64,000 bases of DNA from Mauremys mutica. Lineage: Eukaryota > Chordata > Testudines > Geoemydidae. This document shows positions 33,736 through 48,205 of the stretch, piece after piece; positions within the stretch are counted from its first letter, which is position 1, and every line of letters starts with the position of its first letter. A program made the translations under genes and the position numbers. The stretch is from contig NC_059079.1 in the NCBI RefSeq assembly GCF_020497125.1, positions 50,479,114 to 50,543,113 of the forward strand. The letters run 5' to 3'. The notes below the pieces were generated by a model that was not told where the DNA came from, ran no database searches, and saw nothing but the letters and a program-made list of their open reading frames with translations.

Positions 33736-35029
33736 CATATTAGAGTGATTGGTGCTATAGCACACCCTAAAATAAACAGATTACAAGCAATTACTCAGTA
33801 TGACAAAAAAATTAAATGTAAAGTCTACTGATCATCCAATAATTCTGGCTTACATCTTTCTCCCTCAGTCAGGATATTACCCAATTTTTAAAAAAAAAAT
33901 CTGCCAAACACAAAGAAAAATATAATAATCTTTCTTGTACAAAAGAGGACGAGAAATTATTTAAATGTTTTAAGCCTGCTGATTTCCTGCTATGTATGTC
34001 TCTCTAAAGTGCTCCCTGTCTTCTTCTTCAGAGATTCAGCATTCCAATGATTTCTTCAGGAACTGCAGCTGAAGTTAAGACATCCAGTCAGGGAACAGAA
34101 GCCATGCCATATGATTTAGTTGACCAGTCAAACAGCTGAATATTGAATTCAGAATATCAAACACACTGAATCTTATTTTAAATTTCCAAGCAATCCACAG
34201 GCCCAAATGTGTATAAAACCTATTCATTAAAAAAAAAATACAAATACTGAGTAAGTTTGAGATGGTGATGATGATTCCCAAAAAAAGATAAAGGAACAAA
34301 TCTGATGAATAAATTGTTTGCATTGAATAAAATCATTGAACTAATCCTGTTTGACACCTTGCAATTAAAATTATTATTATGATAAGCAATGTGATTGTTT
34401 TTTTTTCTTTTTCTTTTTAATATTACTCTGAAACTTTACCATAGAATGTTTTTCCTCTTCCTAGTATGCAGGTTTTTTGATATATGTGACAGTGCGCTTT
34501 TTTGAGTAATGTCAAACTCTAGCATCTAAATCTGTGTTGTCAGTTACTGTTATGAAAGCAGACTGCTTGTTTGTGTTCTTTTTTAACTTGATTTACAGAT
34601 CCTTGTTCTGTTGTAGTTCAAGTTGGCTCGTTGCATTTCTGTTTGGTGTTTGAGATTTTGAAGTGAAGCCAGTACTTCTGGAAGACACTAATTGATAGTG
34701 CAGTTTTATATCCACTGCTACTTAGCCACAGAGCAGATACGTAAAGGGCAATGCAAGCAGGTGAGTTGCTACTGGCTATATTTGAATCCCAAAAGGTAAA
34801 AGAAGAGTTGAGTATCCAGGCCCATTCAGTTCTTGACGTGTTACAAGGACTCTAGGTGGGATCATGTTTTTGTTTTGTTTTTTATTTGGAAATTGGATCT
34901 GGATCACCAATTAAATCTCATTCACCAAATAGCCACCAGATGGTAATATGCTGTATTTGCAACAGGACATAAGATCTGTGCCTAGTGTTCCTATGATGGA
35001 AAAGAAAGTTAGAAACATTTGTACTTTAC
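33736..35029. other. Unassigned intergenic sequence
   Basis: AT-rich; nothing recognised. Confidence 0.45.
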
Positions 35030-35335
35030 TTGTAGTGATTCATTAACTTGGGGAGGAAAGGTTGTTTTGCAGTTAAAAGAATGGACTGGTACTCAGCAAA
35101 TCTGGGTTCAATTCTTGGCTCTACCAGAGTCCCTGTCTGACTTCAGGAACATCACTGACTCTCTCTATTTCCCCACCTGTCAAATGGAGATAATGATTCT
35201 GCTTTACCTATGTAACTTGTAAGAGTTTTGAGGCAGGGGCTGACTGTTATGATGTGATTATACAAGGGCTTGAATAATGGTGTCCCAATTGAGCCCCAGT
35301 TGGGGCCTGAATCACACTGTAATATTCAGAAATAA
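35030..35335 (+). repeat. MIR-type (CORE-SINE) copy
   Basis: Ordered motifs AAATCTGGGTTCAATTCTTG, GGCTCTACCAGAG and CACCTGTCAAATGGAGATAA, then GAGTTTTGAGG, correspond to a MIR-type element in plus orientation. Confidence 0.75.
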
Positions 35336-35879
35336 ATAAATCATAGGTGTTTGTTACCTGGGATTTAGTAAACTGTGTGCATGTTTCTTCTGAATATAAA
35401 GACCATTAACATTTGAGAATTAATTATGGAAAAAATGGGGGAGGGAGAAAAACTTGGAGGAATGTGTGATACAATCTGTTTTTAAACCCTGTATTTCCCA
35501 AGCTCCTAGTTCACATCTAGCCTCTCAAGGTAACAATCTACAAATGTATATACAACATGTTCTTTGTGTTTATGTATATATTATACACCCAACCTACACC
35601 CATATACTGAGTCAAATTCAGCAACGCTGTTATAGGAAGAAGTAGCATATATACTCCTGCACTAGCTATGCCCATTGTAGTTTAAGATATTCATCCATAT
35701 GGATAATAGACACAGTTGATGCCTAAGCATAATTGGGATTCTGCCATGGAGTGGGGGAACAATTTAAATGCTGCATGGGCTCCACAGGAACTCCAGCAGA
35801 GGGAGTCATGGAGAGGAGATACTGTACAAATAGATTCCCTATCTGCTAACCATGTCCACTTTTGGTGCAATAATGTCAC

Positions 35880-36660
35880 TCCACATTCACAGGCAGTTAC
35901 AGTCCTGGAGAACTTTGAAATCAACAAGCTCAAATTTAATAAACAAGTGCAAAGTACTACGCTTAGGAAGAAAAAAGCAAATATCCAGCTACAAAAATGG
36001 GGAATAACTGGCTAGGTGTTAATACTGTGAAAAGGATCTGGGAGCTATAATTGATCATAAATTGAATATGAGTCAGCAATGTGATGCAGCTACGAAAAAG
36101 GCTAATGTGTATTAGGTGTATTAATTTGAGTGTTGGTTGTAAGATATGGGAGGTAATTATCCTGCTCTACCCAGTACTGGTGAGGCCTCAGCTGGAGTAT
36201 TATGTCCAGTTTGTCTACAAAATATGTGGACAAGCTGGAGGAAGTCCAGATAAGAGTAACAAAAATGATAAAAGCTTTAGAAAACTGCACCTCTGAGGAA
36301 AGGTTAAAAAACTTGGGCATGTTTATTCTTGAGAATAGAAGTCCAAGGGGAAACCTGAGAACAGTCTTCAAATATGTTAAGGGCTGTAAAAAAGAGGATG
36401 GTAATATCTTGTTCTCCACATCCATTGAAAGTAAGACAAGAAGGATTTGACATAATCTGCAGCAAAGGAGATGTAGGTTAGCTACTAGACCAAAATCTTT
36501 TTAATTATAAGAATAGTTATGCACTGTAATAGGCTTCCCAGGGAGACTGTCACCTGTCAGGAATGGTCAAGGTATACTTGATCCTGCCTCGACAAAGGGA
36601 GGTGGACTAGATGATCTCAAGGTCACTTCCAGCCCTATATTTCTGTTCCTATGATTTTAC
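35880..36660 (+). mobile_element. CR1 LINE 3' fragment, plus strand
   Basis: Broken plus-strand frames carry the CR1 RT C-terminus: ILLYPVLVRPQLEYYVQF (about 36150-36210), KLEEVQIRVTKMIKALENCT (about 36230-36290), EERLKNLGMFILENR. The 3' UTR follows with AGGTGGACTAGATGATCTCA (about 36600) and ends near TTCCTATGATTTTA. It is 5'-truncated and inactive. Confidence 0.88.
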
Positions 36661-37774
36661 ATATCATATGCATATCATTTTCCTAGAGGCTCTCTAGCTT
36701 ATGACACGTGCTGGTTCAGCTCTTCAGTCAGCACAGAATCATGCCCATAGAATCTATGTATCCTAAACAAATAATTAGAAAACAACATCTTACTCTTCAG
36801 AGATAGTATCTATACATCATCTACTTATTAAAGGCCAGATTTGGCCACCCTTGAGTGATTGAATTTCAGTGGGATTAGTAGTTGAGCAAAATACAGCTCA
36901 GTGTAACCGCTGCAGAATCAAATCCTAAAGGAATATTGAAAACATTAGAAGAAAATGTTAAAGCCTCGTATGAAATATCCAGTGTTTTGATTTATAACAG
37001 TTTCTCTTGATAAATGTTGGGAAATTTCCTCAAATCAAATTAAACTCAGTGAGATCATTGTGTGTCTCATAAATCATTTGTCTGAATCTTCAAATGATCC
37101 AAATCCCAGTTATGAACAAAGGGCACAAATTTGGTATCATAAACTCAGCCATTTAACACTGGATAAAACTACGAATAGGCATATTATAATCCTTGTTGTG
37201 CCAACTGTAAATGAGGAATATTCGTGTAGCAGTATGAAATGACGTGCCTGTACATGGGAAGGCACATTCCCACACCACAGTTATCACGCCAAAGGGCCTG
37301 ATTGGTTGCACATGCATCCAGGACCTGAAATTTGAGAAAGAATTATACTTAAGCACGCATCTGGGCTTCCTGGTGCTTGAGTCTGGTGCGCTCAGGTAAG
37401 TAGGTGCTGCATGCCTGCTAACCCTACCCTTATACAAAGGGTCATGAGATGGACAGAGAATTAGGAAGAACATCAGCTTTAACCCCAACATGATTAATGG
37501 AGCCAGCATGAATGAGGAAATAATTTGCTGGTGGTATAGAATAAATTTGTCTGGGAAAAGGAGAGGATCAAGGAGGGACTTCCACACACAGGGCTTGTGA
37601 CAAATCTGCAGTCTAACCCCACAACATTTGATCAATATGTAAGAATTCTTATGAAAGAGTGCAGAATATGAGTTAATTTTTACCCCCTCATCCCCAGGTG
37701 TGCATGCCTCTGACAGTTAATGTTGCATTTCAGACTATATCTACCATTTGGCAATATAAATGGGTTCACTATTA
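36661..37774. other. Unassigned intergenic sequence
   Basis: No gene or repeat recognised; a 160-codon open frame at 37153-37635 (minus) has no recognisable motif. Confidence 0.45.
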
Positions 37775-38090
37775 TGCTTGTTCAAAAATTTTCAGTGGAA
37801 ACTTGTTTTTCAACAGAAAATAGGATTTTTGTCTAAATGTCATTTTTGCAAAAGGTGCTTTCTCTGGAAACTTTTGACTTTTATTTGACAAACCAAACAG
37901 CTGAAAACCAAAAAAAGATCTTGGTTTGGTGGCTGAGAGCTAAAATCCTTCAATCGGTCTTCAAATCAGAAATGCCTCTGTGTGTCTAGTGGGCGTTGTC
38001 ATTCAGATGCATTGTGTCCCTATTTTTCTCTATGTGCCAAGCTCCCCAGATGGACTACATCTCCCATGCTGCCCCAAGGCCATCATATAG
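37775..38090. repeat. AT-rich palindromic repeat fragment
   Basis: Contains TTCAAAAATTTTCAGTGGAA and GGACTACATCTCCCATGCTG, shared with the AT-rich family at 21147-22505. It is cut by, or abuts, the CR1 at 38091. Confidence 0.5.
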
Positions 38091-38594
38091 AATCATAGAA
38101 TATCAGAGTTGGAAGGGATCTCAGGAGGTCATCTAGTCCAACCCCCTGCTCAACGCAAGACTTAATCCCTAACTAAATCATCCCAGTCAGGGATTTCTCA
38201 AGGCTGACCTTAAAAACCTCTAAGGAAGAGGATTCCACCACCTCCCTAAGTAACCCATTCCAGTGCTTCACCATCCTCCTAGTGAAAACGTTTTTTCCTA
38301 ATATCCAACCTAAACCTCCCCCACTGCAACTTGAGACCATTACTCCTTGTTCTATCATCTGCCACTACTGAAAACAGTCTAGATCCATCCTCTTTGGAAC
38401 CCCCTTTCAGGTAGTTGAAAGCAGCTATCAAATCCCTCCTCATTCTTCTCCTCTGCAGACTAAATAATCCCAGTTCCTTCAGCCTCTTCTCGTAAGTCAT
38501 GTACTCCAGCCCCCTAATCATTTTTGTTGCCCTCCGCTGGACTCTTTCCAATTTTTCCATATCCTTCTTGTAGTGTGGGGACAAAATTGGACTC
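38091..38594 (-). mobile_element. CR1 LINE 3' fragment, minus strand, relatively young
   Basis: The minus strand encodes the CR1 RT end ([20 protein letters not shown] at about 38490-38560, [20 protein letters not shown]) and the 3' end lies on the left at ATAGAATCATAGAATATCAG, carrying the ATTCTATG-type terminal repeat. Its open frame over about 100 codons (38279-38584) suggests a later insertion than the other CR1 copies here. 5'-truncated, as usual for CR1. Confidence 0.92.
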
Positions 38595-40769
38595 AGGTAT
38601 TTTCGGAGCTGCTTAATTTTTTAAATATAGTCCCTGTGCATGAGGTGGCGCATAAGCTGCACCACTGCACAAGTCGCACCATGAGTCACTGTGATACATC
38701 TCTCAGCCATATCTCCTCCTCTGCTTCCTTCTTACTCCATGATGGTAGTAATTTCCATGTGGCCTGTGGCAAATTACAACACCGCCTGCAAGCAGGAGGG
38801 GTGGTGCCAGGGAACTGACCACTCCTCACCCCTCTCTTTCCACTCGCACCAATTTAAGGGGTGGCTGGAGTGGCCTCCTTCATGACCAGACCTAAAGTCT
38901 GGGCTGTCCATGTAAAGGCATAAGAGAAGTTTTTACTGCTCCTTCCTTCTTTGTATGGGCTTGTAGTCCAGTCTCAATCTAGTCACTGGGTTTGTGGATC
39001 CTTGTGATGTCATCTCCTTGTGTTAATCTTGATTTAAGAATGTATTAAGCAAAACACCTTTAGAGTTTCTAAGGATGTCAATATTGCAAAGGAAAAAGTG
39101 TAGAGATTAGGAAGAGACCTTTGTGAGGGTTGGGTTCTGCCACGTCTGCCTATGGTGGGGTTTTTTGCACCTTCAACTGCAGCCTCTGGTAATGGCCACT
39201 GAAAGAAGCAGGATATTGAACTAGATGGACCATAGGCATGATCAAGTCTGACAAGTCTGACAAAAATTATGATTTTGCTTTGTTTACAGTAACAAGATTT
39301 TCCAGGGTACACACTTTTTTCCCATTGAAAATAAACACATTAACTTCAGGGACACATTAAAAATGTATCAGGACCTCAGCTGCTCTTGTGCTTCCAGTCT
39401 AATGTCCCAATTCCCTATTAGGAGGAGTTGGATTTCCTTTGTTTTTCATTTTCAAAGTGCTCCATTAAGTTTAAAAATGTTCCATTAAGTTTTATTAAAC
39501 TCATTAGATTGAGAGAGGGAGAAGTTTCATTTTACACACTATGCGAGAGCTACTGCACTGAGAGAGCCATTGAGAGATTAGGTTTATTGTTGGTGGGTGT
39601 GTTAAACAGAGAATGAGAAATCAGACACTGATATTTTGTCAAAGGCACAACCAGAAAAAAACCACAACATCATAGTTTTATGTGGATTTTTTCAGGTTTT
39701 GCATTTGTATTTTCCCATAGTAATGTATATTCTCCTTTCCAAAAGCATAAGGCTGTTTTGGTTCATTTGGGAAGAATTGACACTGTTGCCAATTTTCATG
39801 ATTTTACCACAAGTCTAATGATCTTTGGTGTGTTTCTGAAAGCCACAGCTCCTGAAGGTGTGCGATTAAGTGAGAATTTCAGCTTTCATTGATAAAATAA
39901 AATAGTAAGTTTTTAGCCCTCATGGTTATGAAGAAGTTGAAAACGGGACAAATGCATCTTAAAGGCTCAAAATCCAGAAGATAATTAAAAAAACACCACC
40001 ACCACATTTATGGTTTTTTTTTTAAAGATTATGATTTTTAAGTCAATCTCATAATTTGAAGGGGTGGGGGATGACTTGTCATTTTTAAATGTTTGGGGGT
40101 TAGCGATGCTGGGCTGAAGATATGCCACTCTCATTGACAAATCTTTCTCTTTTTTTTCCTGCTTTGCTTGGAAGCTACTCTCTAGTTAACAGATGTTAGT
40201 CCCTTCTACGCCTTATGTTCAGTTGTGGTTGTAATTTTTATGTCTAAATTGTGTGTGGTAGTATACTGTAATGCTCTTTCCCTTGAGAGGGAAAACATTG
40301 TTTGGCAGAAAATGACCTCATTCAACCTGTATTTGTCCTAGTTCATATTTATTTCACATAGTATTAGGGCAGATCATCAAGAGGCATGAACTGGCATAAC
40401 TCCATGGACATTAATGGAGCTATCCTAATTTACACTATAATCCCTTTGGTACAGTAAATATTCCTTTTTAATGAAAAAATATGATTTTTAAAAATCTATA
40501 AAAGAAATAAATAAAACCATCCGAATGAATATAGATTATACAAAGTGTATTTCATAATTGCAATGGTATTATAATAAAATGGAAGTGTCACTGCAGGCTG
40601 AAGGAGAAAGGTGAAAACAAATTAAAGTAAAAGAAGTAAAACAAAAAAGTTATACTTCCAAAGGCTTTCAGACATGATTTCTGATATGAGACTAATTAAT
40701 ATTATCTCCCAAGAATGATAATTGAGATTGCAAGGTTTTCCTTTTGTCTGGCTATGCTGAAAGAAGGGC
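38595..40769. other. Intergenic sequence with a LINE tail fragment
   Basis: No gene recognised. At about 39120-39245 a tail with AACTAGATGGACCATAGGCA resembles the CR1/L2 3' tails at 8084-8312. A degraded TCCATGGACATTAATGGAGC piece lies near 40401. Confidence 0.45.
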
Positions 40770-41400
40770 AGGAGACATTTGACATAGGTTTAATTAGGCC
40801 ACAACTTTATTATTAGATGTCTGGGACTACCCGGCAGATAAAACTGTATAGTGCAGGTAACCCCATGTTTATTCTATAGTTACCAGCTCCCCCTCTTTTT
40901 CCATCTATGTCCCTCCGGCAAATCCATTGCCGGGACCCGCACCTCCTAGGAGGGTTAAGGTGGGCTATAAAAATGGGGGGTTGGCTCCCTGCTGTACCAA
41001 TCATAGGAGTCTCCAACTGCCCCCCATTCACTCCTTTAATGAACCCCTCTTTTTAAGTTCTTTCCCAAGCCATTGATCTGGTCACTGTATACCTTTCCTA
41101 TGGAGTACCTGCACTGCACATCCACCTGACACTTAAATAATGAGTTGCAACATAGGGCCTACCGCCCATCATGTCATGAACAAACAAAGCCCTTCCCAAA
41201 ATTCGCTGTGGGCAAGGTGAAAAAAACCGCAACTGCACCCAAAGCCAATATGGTGGTAAGGGAAAAATTCCTTCCCAGCTCCCCACTAAAAAAGAGGCAG
41301 CTAGCATAATGCTCACAGCAGGTGTTGACCAAACCTGGTATTTTACCACCTAAAAGGGAGGGAGGGTGGGTCCTGCCTCAGCCTTGGTCTGTGTAAAAAG
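40770..41400. repeat. Unclassified interspersed repeat candidate
   Basis: This stretch is distinctly richer in GC than its flanks and has phrases such as TGTCTGGGACTACCCGGCAG near its left end and GGGAAAAATTCCTTCCCAGC near 41260, which look like transposon 3' sequence. No ends, duplications or protein motifs were established. Confidence 0.35.
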
Positions 41401-44400
41401 GAAGGCTCCAGACATCTTGTTGCTTCTTTTCAAATCCTGCATTCCCAGGGAATGAGTCAGCGACCACTCTGCCCCTTTTGCAGCAGTTTTCATCACACAC
41501 ACCCCCACCACCATAAAGCACTGTTCCCTTCACTTGGCCAGACCAGCAAAAAACTCCCCTGCTTAAAGCTGCAGGATGATCATTTGCAGAATTAAGAGAA
41601 TGACACACATTTAATTTCAAAATGGATTAATGGATGTAGAGATTTGGAAGAACCTGTAGGTTTTTTAAATGCATTATGGTAATAATATTACATTTATATA
41701 TCACCTTTATTCAAATGTCTCCCAAAAGCCACTTGTCAAATTTAAGCTCTGACTCTAAAGCCCCTCCTGTGCACAGGCCACAGATATGAGATTAGGATTA
41801 TATACAGACTCCAGACATATTAGTTAATATGTTAGCATGTCAGAAAACACAACACTTGTAATATCTGTCCTCATTTCTCATGTCCTGTTTATTCCTAGAA
41901 TAATTCTAAATTACATCTTACCCAGCAATATTACATACCTGGCTAATATTTAATTATAACAGGCTGCAGTTAGGAGTTGAGGCACTCTTGACAGGGGGCA
42001 TGCCTCTCAGCCAAGTGAAAGACATATCATATGTTGGCTCTTTAGCTGTGCATACATCCATGGAAAAGGCATAGTGTGACATTCATTTCCCTGAAACACT
42101 TGCCCCTGGTCACAGAACACTGACGTAAGCTCTCAAATTTTGCCTAAACTTTTCATCCAACTACGTTTCCCCTACATGGTGTGTTGAAACAATACACGGA
42201 AATTATTTTAACTCATATTAGTAACTGGACTGGAGTTATGTGAATTAAATATAGCATGGCAAATATTAACGTAATATCACTTCAGGATTTAAGCAAAAGA
42301 ATGGGATAGAGCCTCAGCTAGTGTAAATTGGCATAGCTCCATTGGCTTCAGTGTAGATACGCTGATTAACACCAGTTGAGGAAATGGCCCTGGGGATGAG
42401 TTAAATATGTTCATTATTTTATGATACTAGTTGGATTGCCCTGTTAGCAGCAAAGTGTGTGAAGTCTATTGTTGGTAAAGCGTTCCCTAATGATTACTCA
42501 TTTGAAGAATCTCTTGTGTGTATTGTATATTCCAAAGTACAGGGAATATATTGCCTTATGCAGTGACACTATTTCAACGTGCAATAGCATGTAAATCTAA
42601 AACAAATGCTTCAGTAAGGTGATGACAAGTACATTGCCTCTCCAAGGGACTCTCCCATAAAACATGTTATAGATATAGATATTACAATATACAAAATCTG
42701 CCTCTATATTTAAATCGAGAGAGAGGATTTAAATGTCAGAATTGCATCATTTATTAAATATTATTTTTCAGAGTATGACAAATTAATTAAATATAATGGG
42801 CCAGATGCTCAGCTGATGTATATCTGCATGGCTTCACTCACGCAATGGAGCTATGGTAACTTACACCAGCTGTAGCTCTGCTGTAACTCAAATTTTCCTT
42901 GAAACACCTATTTAAATAATTTTATTTACCAAGTTAATCTATAGCTTGAGCTGTAAGGACAGGTTTAGTTAATGTTCATCTCTATTGTAACTGAGTTTTC
43001 AGTCACTCATAATAGACTCTGGAACAGTTATAGTTGCAAGTAAAACCTGAACCTTCATTTGCAGCTTTTGAATACAGCTAAGTGAGGGGCCTGAACTATA
43101 CAGTTTCTAGCAGGAGCAAACTTTCCCAGGCACTGGGGGTGCTGAGATACAAAGAGCTGATTCAGACCCATCTCTAATGACAGTAAATATTTTTGCCTTT
43201 AAGGCCTATTGTTTCAGTTGAGCGAGGATTCAAAGTCACTGCTGGATTGCTGCTGAAGACTATTGAGCCTGTGCAACCTTATTGTCAGACCATCTCATCA
43301 TAAAAATGTGTGTGTGCCTTTCCTTTATGTATCACTGGTCTCTGAGTTTGAAGCAGGCCTTGCTTCAATGAACCCACATTAATTACTGCTCATCAGCATT
43401 AATCATGGTGACAGCTTCTGTTAGCAGCACCGTTTAGTTTGTGTCCACCTTTTCAGCTCTGCTGTCAAATGGAGAATGTTCATTGTTCCCAAGGGAGTGA
43501 TACTTCTCTATGACTAACTGCTGAGAGAACAACTCCCCCACACCCTATCTTCTACTGTCTCAAACTTGCTTTCTCCCTTTCCTTGCAAATTAAATTATAC
43601 AAATACTGTCTTTATAAGCATGGATATGTTTATCATAAATAGATTTTTTAAAAGCCTGCTTAAAACAGTGGCTCCCGATACTGATCTCAGTTATGCTGGT
43701 GTAAATCCACAGTGATTTCATTGGAATGGATAGAGGCACAGTGCTGAAAAAACAGTATAAGTGAGATAAGAAACCAACCAGTCTACCCTAGAGCTCCCAG
43801 CTCAACTGTGATTTTGATTTATAATTACCTATGCTAGATAAATACAGCTGTGACTAGGAAAGAAGCTGTTTAATTGTCCTGTATAAATACCTAGATGCTT
43901 TTAACCATTATTAAATTTGTTGAAAACATTAACACAATGGTCTGATTGCCATTGCATAGCCATTTACACTTGTGGAGTCATTTGCATCACACAAAGTACA
44001 TGTAAAACCTTGCACAGGTGTTAATGACCACAAAAAGTTCAGACCCATCTTGTCTGTGGGCTGGAGAGGCACCTTGCAATCCAGCTCAAAGAAAGGGCCC
44101 CACAGGGACTGACAAGTGACTTTGACTCTAGAGGGAAGCATACTGCACCAGCCATTTTCCAGGAACAGTTTACTTCCCCATCTATATTGGCTCAGCTGTG
44201 TTGGCTAGTGTGTTGAGAGGGCACAGTCATGACTCTGGCTACTCCCTGTCAGGCCACCCACACAGAAGGGGGATAATGAGCCCTTGGGTGCTCTGAGGCA
44301 CCCAGCAAGGGGGCATAAGGAGCTGGGCTAATGACTGAGCTCTCTGTTATTTTAACAATTTAAAAACTATTCTGGTTAAAAAAAAAGTCAGTATTTATAC

Positions 44401-45668
44401 AAGACAATTAAACAACTGGTCTTCAAGTGACAAATAAATCTAGCTGCCATAGGTTAATATAATCCAAACAGCATATGATCCAGGATCTCTAGATATGCTC
44501 TGTATTTATGCTTAACCTCTGTATTTTCTCTGAGAAACTTGTTTCATGGCATCAGATTTATAGCAGATGTCTAACAAATATGCACATGGAAGGTTGGAGA
44601 TATGCTACAGCTCACCAACTCCGGTTGCAAAGAACACCTTTGAAAAAAAAAATTGTGTCCACTAGCTCGCCTACCACAGGCATATTGTCACCATTGTTAT
44701 TTCACTGCCTGCTCAGATACCTTAACATATAACTGACTAAAAGTTATGTAAATGCTCAACCAGTATCATGCTCCAACTATTTTATAGTTCTTTAATGACA
44801 GCCTGTAATTTCAGTGGGATCACTGCCTAGAAGAAAGATTTCCTGTCATGTAGGCTCCTTTGTGACTCTCTGCAGGATCCTACACAATGTGAAAGTCTAT
44901 CTCTGTGGGAAATCCTATTTATCAATCTTTTCCACTATACTTCAAGGAAGCAAACTGTCTTAGGTATCTCACTGGCAAGCTATAAACACAACCATAATCA
45001 CCTCTGTTTTCTTTTCTTTTTTCCACTATACTGCACTGTACATATCTGAATTTCCCCTCCACTTTCAACCACTGGATTTAAAACAAAAACAACTGACTAT
45101 CAATTTTTTAAGAAAGACAAAGAGGGGTGGAATCACAAATGTGAGGAGGCAGACAAAGAAACAAACATTGTCTAAGACTGAACTCTTTTGAGAATTTCCA
45201 AGTGTACTACATCGCACTGTTTAGAACAAACATTCCTTGGCATTGTTTCCTTCTATAGTGCCAATTACAGTGTTTAACAAATGATAAACCATTTAAAAAT
45301 ACCAACAACTGGGAAAGATGATTGTAGCCAATCCAATGCTTGTCATCCTTACAAGTTTGGCAGGGTCATTTGGTTCACCCAATAAACAAGAGTCAAAGTA
45401 ACTGGGGTTTAACCTCTGCTGCTCCTACCCTGGTCCCAGGGGTGACAACCATGACAAATAATACCTCCTGTGATATAGCATAGTTTCAATGTGGTCTAGT
45501 CACCAAAAGAAACCAGTCATATTATTTAGCAGCATTAGTAGTGATGGTGATATTTGCCCATTACTGTTGCTCCATCGAATAAAAGTACAATGACCAACGT
45601 TTTTTCAGGTAAATAACAAAAGACTTTCAGAAAGTGTAGAGCACATGGTAGCAGTATCTGCAAACATA
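41401..45668. other. Unassigned AT-rich intergenic sequence
   Basis: No gene recognised. Degraded fragments of a TTACACCAG/TCCATTG-containing palindromic repeat lie at about 42305-42390, 42797-42890 and 43695-43740. Confidence 0.45.
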
Positions 45669-45892
45669 GGCCTGCTCTACATCTGAAACTTAGGTCAACC
45701 TAGCTATATCGATCAGGGTTGTGAAAAACTTCACCCTCTGAGTGATGTAGTTGGGTCGATCTAACTCCCACTGTGCATGCAGCTAGGTCAGCCTAGCTAC
45801 TGCCTTTCTGAGAGAAGGATTACCAACATCAACAGTAAAAAAAAAAGAAACCTTTTGTCAATGTAGGAAGTGTCTACACTACAGTAAAAGCC
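45669..45892. mobile_element. Harbinger-type MITE, 224 bp
   Basis: Starts GGCCTGCTCTACATCTGAAA after ATA and ends AGTGTCTACACTACAGTAAAAGCC before TTA, with internal TTAGGTCAACCTAGCTA and GTAGTTGGGTCGATCTA motifs typical of this MITE group. Confidence 0.75.
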
Positions 45893-48205
45893 TTATGTAA
45901 GTCTTTTAGCCTCCATAACACATCAAGACTGCAAAATGGGAAAAGACGACAATATAGGAAGGAAGAACATGCTGCTGCACAGATATGGCAGAGGTTAAAA
46001 ATATGAACAATCCTGTTAAGTAAGAGAAGAGTATGCTACTTATTTATAAAGTCATGTGCACATGTTGATAGCAAGAGATCCACCTCACTGCAAAATACCA
46101 TCATGTTTTCATTTTACACTCTGAGGTCATTGTGGGAAAGAGTTGGTTTTGATGAATCTCTTGATTAAAAAATGTTGAAAAAACAAACAAACATTTTTTA
46201 ATTGTCAAAATGTCCTGCTTGGACATTTTCAAAATAAAAATTTTCATTTTCCAGCTCTAAACAACTTAGAAAATTGGAAATGTAAGAAAATTAAAAATGT
46301 AAGTTATTTAGTTTTTTTTTAAAAGCTTGAAATTTAAATGAAATGTTTCAAACTTTATCAAAATGAAACATTTCTATTGCCCTGATCTGATTTTTTTTCT
46401 TGATTATCAGTTCATGACATTTTTTGAGAATTTTCAAGATTTTGCTTTTACATCCCTATTGGTGATGGGGAAAAATTTGAAATTTCAAAAACTTTTGTGG
46501 AACGGCCATTTTTTTATTGCCCACCTTTATTTGTGGCTTCATTTTCAACAGTAGCATAGCCATATGTAGTATTCATTTCACTTATCTGATTGTATGAGAG
46601 AAAAAAAGTACTCTTTCTACTTATCTGCATGCTCATATTCTACTTTACTGCGAAGTGATTTGCAGTACTTTTGTATGAATTTGAGTATACATGACAAATT
46701 CATTACTGGCGTGAGTGCATTGATTTCAGTGGAGTTTTACTTACTTACCTCAGCAGTATATTTGTCATTACAGAAATAATTTGTATTATCTCTATGATAC
46801 TTTAGGCTGGAGCATAATAAAGTTTGAAAAGTCTATAAAATGAGTTAGTATTTAATCTATCAAAACAAAATTAAATCATAACTTTTAATGAGTGATTTGT
46901 TACAAATACAAAATGTAGTTAGATACTCCATTTATGCATGAAATCATTGGTGATGTAAGAGAATTTTTTCTTCAAGATATGTTCTGTACTTAGAATATTT
47001 ATTTCCTCGTCTCCCCATATTTTTCTTCAGAAGGTGCAAGATGGGATTTATTGTTCTGTCTTCATGATTTGTTTGAGATCACTCTGCTGTCTTGAGGCAG
47101 AATATTACTGAAGAATCTGTGATGAAATGCCTGAGGCATAACAATAATCTTGTATTTTTGGATAACCTGGGATGTGAGTGCCATAAATATATTAACGTTA
47201 CTCAAATCAGTTGAGGTTTTACTAAGCCTGTGTTTTAAAGCTTTTGGAAATTTCCATTTCTTAATGATCGTTTCTTTCATGAAGGAAGAAGTTTAAAAGA
47301 TTGACTAAGGGGGCACCACTTAGCAGAGAAACATTAATGCTGCAGACGGTAAGCATCTCTTTTTATAAGGAGATCACAAATTCTTGTCTTGAAGTTGATT
47401 TTTTATCTGGATTTTGCTGGCAGTTTGATGGTAAAGTCAACAGATTGCATGAAATAGCATGGAGAAAGTGCAGCAATCCTTTAGTTTTTTTTCCAAATAC
47501 CTTTGGTAAATACAATCATCCCTAACTCAGGTGGGTCAAAGAAAAGACAATATATCTTCACACAGCACATGCACCTAAAGCAGACTCGTCAAAAATGCAG
47601 ACTTGAAAGATGGTGAGTAAACAGGTAATACAGAAGCAGGAATCAGGAGCCTTCATATTTAGGGATCATATAAGTCTAGGTTTTGTGTTCATGCTCAGGG
47701 AGTGCTTGCCATGTTCTGTTAAAGTTAAGATTGCATTAAAGTTTCCATTCTAATCCCCTGTTTTCAAACACTCACAACTTTCTGAAAATTCCGCATTTCA
47801 AAGTGAATTGTTCTGTGTTTGATTTTTGCCCATAGGTGAATTCTATTTTTAAACAGAAGCAGAAACAAAATATATTTTAATCTCTGGGGAAAAAAATGCT
47901 TGAAAACTTTTTGGAAGCATTTTGAAGATCTCTTCTAGCAAACCAGATGAGTCTTGAAAGTTCAAATATATTATAGAAAGATACCCCACTGAGAAGCAAC
48001 ACAAGGCCTTATTATGAAGCTATTTAGAGACACACTCAGAGACATCCCTCTGAGGCACAATTCCTCCTCTCCTTCAGTGGTAAGCATTTAGGAACTGATC
48101 CACCTTTCACTATAGCATTGAGTCACCAATTCTCAGCATCTCCTAAATAGATTTGGGGAAGAACTTTTCTATTTCCCATCCTAGATTTTAAACCTGGATG
48201 ATGAT
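45893..48205. other. Intergenic sequence with an AT-rich repeat fragment
   Basis: No gene recognised. 46130-46480 contains TCAAAATGTCC, ATTTTCATTTTCCAGCTC and ATGAAACATTTC motifs of the AT-rich palindromic family. Confidence 0.45.

Noticed and set aside
37153..37635. 160-codon minus-strand frame
   Set aside because: No motif, no supporting context and ordinary AT-rich composition; probably chance.
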